64,000 bases of DNA, from positions 149,292 through 213,291 of the forward strand of contig NZ_KE383847.1 of NCBI RefSeq assembly GCF_000422485.1. Direction: 5' to 3'. The notes beneath the pieces were generated by a model. That model was not told the DNA's origin, did not search any database, and saw only the letters and a list, made by a program, of their open reading frames with translations. Shown here one piece after another: positions 32,162 through 38,864 of the stretch. The number at the start of each line of letters is the position of its first letter. The stretch's first letter is position 1. This DNA is from Paenibacillus pasadenensis DSM 19293 (GTDB lineage Bacteria; Bacillota; Bacilli; Paenibacillales; Paenibacillaceae). The position numbers and the translations under genes are program-made.

Positions 32162-34069
32162 ATGGCGAAAAAGCTTGGCTTGCGGCTCCTGGCCGCGACG
32201 GCGGCGCTCGGCATCGGCTGGACGAGCCTCGGAGGAGAAGGAGGCGTCGAGCGGCCGCTGGCTGCGCCGCCGGCGGCGATAGGCGCGGCTCATGCCGCCG
32301 CAGGCAGCGGCGGCGAGGGAGGGGAAGGCGCGGCGGCAAGCGCGGCTCATGCCGCCGCAGGCAGCGGCGGCGAAGGAGGGGAAGGCGCTGCAAGCGCGGT
32401 CCGAGCGGGCGGGAGCGGAGCGGAAGCTCAAGCGGCAGGGGCTAGGTCGACTCGCGCAGCGATGGCCGCAGGCATCGGTTCCGCGCAGCCGGACAGCGAG
32501 GCCGCCTCTGCGGCGGCGCTCGACTCGCCTCAGCCGGAAATCGGCGGGGCGGAGCTGCTGGAGGCGCTGCGCCAGGCCGCGTCCAGAGCGTCCTCGACGG
32601 GCGCCGCTCCTGCCGCCGGGCAGCCCGGGGCTGTCGCCGCGAAGGCGAAGCCAGCCGCAGCCGCCAAAACCGTCTACCTGACCTTCGACGACGGACCGAG
32701 CGAGCATACGGCCCAGGTGCTGGACATCCTGCGCGAGCAGGGGATCAAGGCGACCTTTTTCATGGTGGGCCGTCAGGTGAAGGCCCATCCGGAGCTCGTC
32801 CAGCGGACGCGCGAGGAAGGCCATGCGATCGGCAACCATTCCTACGACCATGACTACAAGCAGCTTTACGGCAGCTTCCAGGGCTATGCCCGCCAGACGC
32901 TGCTCACGGAGCAGGCGCTGCTGGACGCTGGCGTCGCGACGACGCTCGTGCGGGCTCCGGGAGGCACGTATACGAACTTTGACGAAGGCTACTTCCGCGC
33001 GATGCGCGAGGCCGGCTACACGATGGCGGACTGGAACGTGGACAGCGGGGATTCCAAGCGGATCGGCGTGCCTGCGGCGGAGATCGCCGCCGGCGCGACG
33101 TCGGCGGCGCTCAAGCGGGAGATGACCGTGCTGCTCCATGACGGCACCGGCCACGGCGAGTCGGTCAAGGCGCTGCCGGCGATCATCGCTTTCTATCGCG
33201 CGCATGGATACGCGTTCGCGGCTTTGGACGGGGGCGGCGAGGCGCCGGTGTTTCCGGTCGCGGCCAAGCTGAAATGGAAACGGGAAGCGCCCAAAGCGGA
33301 GGAGATCGCCGCGCTGGCGGAGCGCAGCCGCGAGCTGCGGCGCAGTCCGGAGTGGCTGGCGGCCGCCGCGGACAGCGTGCCGGCCTGGAACGGCAGCGCG
33401 GCGCAGGCGGGCAAGACGGCGGAAGCGGATGCGAAGGCGGAGGCGAAGTCAGGCGCGAAGGTAGGCGTTGAAGCGAAGGCGGGAGCGGAGGCAGGAGCTG
33501 AGGCGGAAGTGAAGGCGGGAGCGAAGGCGGGAGCGAAAGCAGGAGCTGAAGCGGATGCCAAGGTGAATGCCGAAGCAGAAGGGAAAGCAAGTGCTGGAGC
33601 AAATGGATCCGCTTCTGCCAAAACCTACGGGACGCAGCTCGCCGATCTGCGGCTGCACGGCGCGACGGGCGAGACAACGATTGTCTACGGCGAGTACCGG
33701 ATCGTCGAAGGGGAGCTTTATGTACCGGTGCGCCGGACAGCGGATGCGCTGGGGGGACGCGTCGAATGGGACGGGGCGCGCCGGACGGCGACGGTGTTCG
33801 CAACGACGGGAGAAGCGGCTGCGCTGGATCCCGAGACGGCCTTCCGCGATAGCGCGGGCGCGCTGTACGCGCCGCTCGAGGAGCTGCTGCGGCTGCTCGG
33901 CGACCCGCTGCAGAAGCTGGAGAAGACGCCGGGAAAAGTGGACGGCTGGCTGAGAAGCGCCATGGATGCCGGCGGATCTTCCCGCAGCGGTGCGAATGGA
34001 GAGCTCGCAGGTCCGAATGCGGAAACGGCGCCGGCGGCCGGGGAGTCGGCTGCGGCGGACAAAGCCTAG
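32162..34069 (+). CDS. Exported polysaccharide deacetylase with copper-amine-oxidase-type stalk domain
   Basis: The 635-residue protein starts with a signal peptide, then Ala/Gly-rich sequence including two nearly identical 19-residue copies (AHAAAGSGGEGGEG). The NodB deacetylase domain (about 185-385) has KTVYLTFDDGPSEHT (catalytic base and metal Asp), the metal His pair in GNHSYDHD, RAPGGTYTNF and VLLHDG. A Lys/Ala/Glu/Gly repeat region (about 420-480, many AKAGAEA-like units) leads to a C-terminal Cu_amine_oxidN1-like domain (LYVPVRRTADALGGRVEWDG), a stalk or wall-binding module in Paenibacillaceae. It probably removes N-acetyl groups from peptidoglycan. ATG 32162 follows AAAGGGTGG. Confidence 0.88.
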   Translation: MAKKLGLRLLAATAALGIGWTSLGGEGGVERPLAAPPAAIGAAHAAAGSGGEGGEGAAASAAHAAAGSGGEGGEGAASAVRAGGSGAEAQAAGARSTRAAMAAGIGSAQPDSEAASAAALDSPQPEIGGAELLEALRQAASRASSTGAAPAAGQPGAVAAKAKPAAAAKTVYLTFDDGPSEHTAQVLDILREQGIKATFFMVGRQVKAHPELVQRTREEGHAIGNHSYDHDYKQLYGSFQGYARQTLLTEQALLDAGVATTLVRAPGGTYTNFDEGYFRAMREAGYTMADWNVDSGDSKRIGVPAAEIAAGATSAALKREMTVLLHDGTGHGESVKALPAIIAFYRAHGYAFAALDGGGEAPVFPVAAKLKWKREAPKAEEIAALAERSRELRRSPEWLAAAADSVPAWNGSAAQAGKTAEADAKAEAKSGAKVGVEAKAGAEAGAEAEVKAGAKAGAKAGAEADAKVNAEAEGKASAGANGSASAKTYGTQLADLRLHGATGETTIVYGEYRIVEGELYVPVRRTADALGGRVEWDGARRTATVFATTGEAAALDPETAFRDSAGALYAPLEELLRLLGDPLQKLEKTPGKVDGWLRSAMDAGGSSRSGANGELAGPNAETAPAAGESAAADKA

Positions 34070-34174
34070 CGGTTCGATGGAATAGGAAAGGATATTCAAG
34101 GAGGCTCGCCGAAGCAGGAACAGCGGCGGGCCTGTTTCATCTGGAGGCCCGGTCAGCCCAAGGAGGAATGCAGA

Positions 34175-34786
34175 ATGAAACGAATGCCGTTCAAGCGCCC
34201 GACGGAGGACTACAACCGCAGGCTGCTCGAGCTGGACGAAAGGCTGTGCGGCTTGATCGGCGAGCGGAAGCGGATCGCCGGGACGGAGCCCGGCTTTCCG
34301 CCTGCGGCCGACCTTTCGGCCTGGGCGAAAGCGAGCGATCTGCAGGAGGACTACGTGAACGCCTTGTTCTCCTTTCTCATGACAGATGACGAGGACTACC
34401 GTCCGGCGATCGAGCCGGAAGGATACCGGCGGATGCTCGTGATGAGCCAGTCTGTCGTTGCGGGCGACACGGTGTTCACGCTGTCCGCGATCCGGCAGTA
34501 TGACAATGCGAGCGTCATCACGCTGCTTGGGGACGACGAGCCTGTCCCTTGCGAGCTGCCCTGGGGAGAGCGGGACCGATGGTTCCGCTGCGAGCTGCAC
34601 GTCGAAGGGCCGCACCGGGTCCGATTCGACGGAGGCGGGGGTTCCAATCATTCGTTGATGTGGCGGTACGTCGTGACGCCGGCGCTGCCGGACGAGGCGC
34701 CGGGGCAGCGGCTCGTGTTCCGTCCCTATCGCTTCAAGCGGGGCGAAGGCCCAGCCAAGGGCGAGGAGATCGCGTTCATCCGCTAG
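34175..34786 (+). CDS. Unrecognised conserved-looking protein, 203 residues
   Basis: I do not recognise this family. The protein is soluble, without signal peptide. The N-terminal part is an amphipathic helix (YNRRLLELDERLCGLIGERKR) that resembles the opening of chorismate-mutase or other coiled helical dimers; the rest is predicted mixed strand with GDTVFTLSAIRQYDNASVITLL, SNHSLMWRYVVTPALPDEAP and FRPYRFKRGEG. AAGGAGGAATGCAGA precedes ATG, so translation is well supported. It is about 100 bp after the deacetylase gene and directly precedes a 12-unit repeat array. Confidence 0.6.
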   Translation: MKRMPFKRPTEDYNRRLLELDERLCGLIGERKRIAGTEPGFPPAADLSAWAKASDLQEDYVNALFSFLMTDDEDYRPAIEPEGYRRMLVMSQSVVAGDTVFTLSAIRQYDNASVITLLGDDEPVPCELPWGERDRWFRCELHVEGPHRVRFDGGGGSNHSLMWRYVVTPALPDEAPGQRLVFRPYRFKRGEGPAKGEEIAFIR

Positions 34787-34792
34787 GAGCGG

Positions 34793-35425
34793 AGCCTGAG
34801 GGTCACGGAAACACGGCGTATCGGCTCGACGAGGGAGTCTAGAGTGCCTTGGATCTCGGGGATCCGGCGCAGCGGCTCGATGAGGGAGTCCAGAGTGCCT
34901 TGGCTCACGGGAATGCGGGGCATTGGCTCAATAAGGGAACTGAAAGTGCCTTGGCTCACGGAAACCCGGCGCGTCGGTTCGATGAGGGAGTCGAGAGTGC
35001 CTTGGCTCACGGGAATGCGGCGCGCCGACTCGATGAGGGAGTCTAGAGTGCCTTGGATCTCGGGAATGCGGGGCATTGGCTCAATGAGGGAACAGAAAGT
35101 GCCTTGAATCTCGGAAATGCGGCGCATCGGCTCGACGAGGGAGTCCAGAGTGCCTTGAATCTCGGAAATGCGGCGCGTCGGCTCGACGAGGGAGTCCAAA
35201 GTGCCTTGGCTCACGGGAATGCGGGGTATTGGCTCAATGAGGGAACTGAAAGTGCCTTGGCTCACGGAAACCCGGCGCGTCGGTACGACGAGGGAGTCGA
35301 GAGTGCCTTGAATCTCGGGAATGCGGGGCATTGGCTCAATGAGAGAACAGAAAGTGCCTTGAATCTCGGAGATCCGGCGCATCGGCTCGATGAGGGAACT
35401 GAAAGCGCCTCGGCTCGCGACAGAG
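34793..35425. repeat. 12-unit 51-bp tandem array (family A)
   Basis: The junction GTGCC (GCGCC in the last) recurs at 34844, 34895, 34946, 34997, 35048, 35099, 35150, 35201, 35252, 35303, 35354 and 35405, exactly 51 bp apart with no indel. Two unit subtypes (GGGAGTCxAGAGTGCC and GGGAACxGAAAGTGCC) are interspersed. The array at 1-155 is the same family inverted. On the minus strand it reads as a 17-residue repeat (RRIxEIQGTLDSLIEP), but no ribosome site supports translation. It fills most of the gene-free stretch 34787-35721. Confidence 0.95.
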
Positions 35426-35480
35426 GTATGATAAACGTCCTAGCAAGCGGCGCGCCGATCAAGCACAAGACCGATATCAG

Positions 35481-35520
35481 CCATCTTTTTCCCGGAGACC
35501 GGGAGAAGGATGGTTTTTTT
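35481..35520 (+). terminator. Terminator downstream of the 51-bp array
   Basis: CCATCTTTTTCCCGG pairs with CCGGGAGAAGGATGG around AGA, followed by seven T. It lies 55 bp after the array, so the array is probably transcribed from upstream and ended here. From 35521 to the next gene nothing definite is seen. Confidence 0.9.
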
Positions 35521-35721
35521 CATAGGCACGGGAAGCGGCAAACGCTCTGCCGAGCCTGTCGATCTCGCGGCATCGCCGTCAGAGGGCGGCCGCCTTTCTG
35601 CCTCCTACTGCGGAAAAAGGGCGGGCGGCTGCGGGGGAAAGTCTAAACCTTTCGCCGAGTGGGGAGACTGTCTAGCAAAGAGGCCGCTAGATTGGAAGGC
35701 GGAAAAGGGAGATGAGAGGCG

Positions 35722-36765
35722 ATGGCCATGCAGCCGAAGCAGGAGCGAGAAGTCTGGGGGGACCCGTACCGGAGCGCCCCGGAGGACAGTCGGGAGGAGT
35801 GGCCGGAGCCGCCGGGGGCGCTGCTCGCCCGCATGGCGGCCCGCTCGGAAAGCGTGCTGCTCGGCAAAGGGGAGACGATCGGGCTGGCAATGACGGCGAT
35901 GCTCGCCGGAGGCCATATTTTGCTCGAGGATGTGCCTGGAGTCGGCAAGACGATGCTGGCGCGCGCGCTCGCGAGGCTGCTGGGCGGGCAGTTCCGGCGC
36001 ATCCAGTTCACCTCTGACCTGCTGCCGGCCGACGTGGCGGGCTCATCCGTCTGGGATGCGCGCTCGGGCGAGTTCGTTTATCGGGAAGGGCCGATCATGG
36101 CCAACGTCGTGCTCGCGGACGAGATCAACCGCACGTCGCCGCGCACGCAATCGGCGCTGCTCGAGGCGATGGAGGAGCGCCGCGTCACGGTCGACGGCGT
36201 CACCCGGCCGCTGCCGGAGCCGTGGCTGCTCATCGCGACGCAGAATCCGCTCGACGGGGAGGGCACGTTCCCGTTGCCGGAGGCGCAGATGGACCGGTTC
36301 ATGATGCGCCTGTCGATCGGCTATCCGGAGCCGCGGGAGGAGGCGCGCATGCTGGAAATGCTGGCGGCCGGCGAGCGCCAGGCGCCGGAGCAGCTGCGGC
36401 CCGTCGTCTCGCTGCGCCAGTGGCAGCAGATGGCGGAAGAGAGCCGCACCGTCCATTGCAGCCCGGAGCTGCTCGCTTATATCGTGCAGATCGTGCAGGC
36501 GACGCGCACGGCGCCGGAGCTTGAGCTGGGCGCCAGCCCGCGCGCCTCGCGCGACTGGCTGCGGGCGGCGCAGGCGGCCGCCTACATCGGCGGACGCGAT
36601 TATGTGCGCCCCGCCGATCTGCGGGCGGTCGCCCGGCCGGTGCTGGAGCACCGGCTGGCCGCTCGCGGCGCTTACGGGCAGCCGGACCGAGCCGCGCCGC
36701 GGCGCGTGCTGGAGCGGCTGCTGGCCGCGACGCCGCTGCCCGGCGGCAAGGCGGCCGGGCGATGA
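35722..36765 (+). CDS. MoxR-type AAA+ ATPase
   Basis: The 347-residue ATPase has LLEDVPGVGKTMLARALARL (Walker A), FTSDLLPADVAGSSVWD, NVVLADEINRTSPRTQSALL (Walker B with sensor), LIATQNPLDGEGTFPLPEAQ (sensor 1) and RFMMRLSIGYP, which define the MoxR family. These act with DUF58 and transglutaminase-like partners, probably as chaperones for membrane or surface protein assembly. It is the counterpart of B. subtilis YeaC in the same gene order. ATG 35722 follows GAGAGG; ATG 35728 is possible. It overlaps the next gene by ATGA. Confidence 0.92.
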   Translation: MAMQPKQEREVWGDPYRSAPEDSREEWPEPPGALLARMAARSESVLLGKGETIGLAMTAMLAGGHILLEDVPGVGKTMLARALARLLGGQFRRIQFTSDLLPADVAGSSVWDARSGEFVYREGPIMANVVLADEINRTSPRTQSALLEAMEERRVTVDGVTRPLPEPWLLIATQNPLDGEGTFPLPEAQMDRFMMRLSIGYPEPREEARMLEMLAAGERQAPEQLRPVVSLRQWQQMAEESRTVHCSPELLAYIVQIVQATRTAPELELGASPRASRDWLRAAQAAAYIGGRDYVRPADLRAVARPVLEHRLAARGAYGQPDRAAPRRVLERLLAATPLPGGKAAGR

Positions 36766-38486
36766 GCGCGGGAGGCGGACCGTTCTCCGGGCTGCGCCAA
36801 GGAGCGAGGAGCGTTGCCGGGGGGAGCGCGGGAGGCGGAGCCGGGACGAACTCGGCTGGGATAAGCGCGATGGGCGGAGGGACCGCCGTTCCAGGCGTTG
36901 CTGGGAGGAGCGCGGCAGGAGCGGCAAGGACGGACCGAACTGGGGGTAGCACGGCTGTCGGAGGGGCCGGGACGAACTCGACTGGGATTAGCGCGACGGG
37001 TGGAGCGGCCGCCGTTGCTGGCGGCGGAGGGCAGCCGAGCTTCCCTGCCGCTTCTTTTGGAGGCGGGCGTCGGCCAGCCGGAGCGCCTCGAAGCCGGCAA
37101 TCGGCGGATCGCCGAGGACGGCCCCGCTCGCGATGGCTGGCTCTAGGCCTGCTGGCGCTTGCGTTCGGCGGCGCTGCCGGAGCGGCGGCGGCGCGCGGCG
37201 CGGCGCTCGATTGGTTCGCGGCGGCTTGGGCCGGCGGCCTGCTCTTGCTGGCGGCGCTGCCGGCGCTTTGGAGCTGGACCTGCGGCGGCAGCCTTCGCCT
37301 CGAGCGCGTGCTTGAGGCCGGCGGCGACGCGGGCGAAGCGGCGGTGAGGCTGCGGTTCAGCGGCCGGCGCCTGCCGCCGCTGCTGCTCGTGCAGGTGCGG
37401 GAGGAGCTGAGCCGGCGCACCGGCGTCTCGGAGCAGCCGCTCGTGCTCACCTGCTGGGCGCTGCCTTGGCTGCGAAAGGAATGGACCGTGTCATACCGGA
37501 TCGGCTCGCTCGGGCGCGGAGAATATGCGTATGGGCCTTGCACCGTCTCCATCGCCGATCCGCTCGGGCTCGCATGGACGTCGGTCCGGCTGGAGGCGCC
37601 GGACGGGTTCGCCGTCCTGCCCGAGCCGGAAGGGCCGCCGCTCGGCGCCGTGGCTGACGGCAGTCCGCGCTCCCTTGCGGCCGGGAGCGGCAGCGGACAG
37701 CCTGACGGCGGCAATCCGCGAAGCGCGCCAGGCCGAGGCCCGTTGACGCGCGCCTATCGCGAGGGCGACCCGCTTCGCCGGGTCGATTGGAGGGCCGCGG
37801 CGCGCGGGCGCGGCTTGCAGACGCGTCAGGACGAGCAGGCCGGCTCGCCGGAGCTCGTCGTGCTGCTGGAGCTGGAGCATGCGCTGTGGCAGCGTCCGGG
37901 GAGCGCGAGCGGGCTGCCCGGCTCCGCCAGCGCCGAACCCGACGCGCTGCTGGACGTCTGCGCCGGGCAGGCGGCCGCGCTGCTGCGCGACGCGGCCGCT
38001 GCCGGCTGGGCGGCGCGGCTTGCCGCTGGAGCGGAGCCGCCGCTGGCGGTGGCCGGCGGACGCGGCTTGCCGCTTGCGGCTAGGCGGCTGGCTGCCGCCA
38101 AGCCCCAGCCAGGCGGCAGCGCGGACGCGGCGCTGGAGCGGCTGCTGCGGAGCGGTTCGCTGGCGCCCGGCAGCCGCATCGCGGCGCTGACGCCGCTCGG
38201 CGGCTGGGAGCGGCTGGCGGAGCTCGCGCGCGCCGCCCGTTGTCCGCTCGAGCTGCGCGTGCCGATCGGGCCGGCGTTGTCGGCGGCCGCGCGGCGCGAG
38301 TGGGAGCGATGGGCGGCCGAGGCGGGGGTCGAGCTGGTATGGCTGCCGCTGGAAGCGTCGAGATGCCGCGCCTGGCGCGCGAGCGCGAGCGTGCGCGAGC
38401 ACGACGGTGGAGCCGGAGGGGCAAGCCGGAGCAGGAGCGGGCGCGCGACCGGGAGCGAAAGCGGAAGCTGGACGGTCTGGCGCTGA
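36762..38486 (+). CDS. DUF58 protein, membrane-anchored
   Basis: The 574-residue protein has a Gly/Ala/Ser/Thr-rich N-terminal region (about 1-125, with a duplicated GTNSxGISAxGG), two hydrophobic helices (about 127-175), a beta-sandwich segment, and the DUF58 domain with TRAYREGDPLRRVDWRAAARG near residue 330 followed by LVVLLELEHA, which is a VWA-like fold. DUF58 proteins are regular partners of MoxR ATPases. It corresponds to B. subtilis YeaD. The long low-complexity start is unusual and there is no earlier clean start, but ATGA overlap with moxR fixes 36762. The 3' end is Arg-rich. Confidence 0.85.
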   Translation: MSAGGGPFSGLRQGARSVAGGSAGGGAGTNSAGISAMGGGTAVPGVAGRSAAGAARTDRTGGSTAVGGAGTNSTGISATGGAAAVAGGGGQPSFPAASFGGGRRPAGAPRSRQSADRRGRPRSRWLALGLLALAFGGAAGAAAARGAALDWFAAAWAGGLLLLAALPALWSWTCGGSLRLERVLEAGGDAGEAAVRLRFSGRRLPPLLLVQVREELSRRTGVSEQPLVLTCWALPWLRKEWTVSYRIGSLGRGEYAYGPCTVSIADPLGLAWTSVRLEAPDGFAVLPEPEGPPLGAVADGSPRSLAAGSGSGQPDGGNPRSAPGRGPLTRAYREGDPLRRVDWRAAARGRGLQTRQDEQAGSPELVVLLELEHALWQRPGSASGLPGSASAEPDALLDVCAGQAAALLRDAAAAGWAARLAAGAEPPLAVAGGRGLPLAARRLAAAKPQPGGSADAALERLLRSGSLAPGSRIAALTPLGGWERLAELARAARCPLELRVPIGPALSAAARREWERWAAEAGVELVWLPLEASRCRAWRASASVREHDGGAGGASRSRSGRATGSESGSWTVWR

Positions 38487-38512
38487 GCTCCCGCGAGCCC
38501 GGCAGCGGCGCG

Positions 38513-38800
38513 GAGAGTTGCGCGGAAAAACCGAGCAACTCGGGCACGGAAGAGCGGGAACGAGGAGAGTTGCGCGGAAAAACCGAGCAGCTCGGGCACG
38601 GAAGGGTGGTAACGAGGGGAGTTGCGCGGAAAAACCGAGCAACTCGGGCACGGAAGGGTGGTAACGAGGGGAGTTGCGCGGAAAAACCGAGCAGCTCGAG
38701 CACGGAAGGGCGGGAACGAGGTTAGTTGCGCGGAAAAACCGAGCAGCTCGGGTATGAAAGAGCGGGAACGAGGCCACCTGCGCGGACCAAGCTGCAAAGG
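38513..38800. repeat. 52-bp tandem repeat array (family C) inside the moxR operon
   Basis: GTTGCGCGGAAAAACC starts at 38517, 38569, 38621, 38673 and 38725, each 52 bp apart; a sixth decayed unit is at 38777. In the first copy GAGTTGC and GCAACTC arms can pair. The array is the main content of the 378-bp gap between the DUF58 gene and the transglutaminase gene. Confidence 0.93.
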
Positions 38801-38864
38801 CTCGGCATATGACGATTGCGAGGCTCCGGCCGACGCCGCCCGCAACGAATGGAGGAGGTACGGC

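Noticed and set aside
34783-35382. Minus-strand gene for a 17-residue repeat protein (199 codons)
   Set aside because: The only ATG lies inside a repeat unit, there is no ribosome site, and a stop lies just upstream; open frames follow automatically from a period divisible by three. Kept as a finding because of the synonymous pattern.
34793-35425. CRISPR array
   Set aside because: The whole 51-bp unit is conserved, with no alternation of constant repeat and unique spacer, and no cas genes are present. The same applies to 7121-7300 and 38513-38800.
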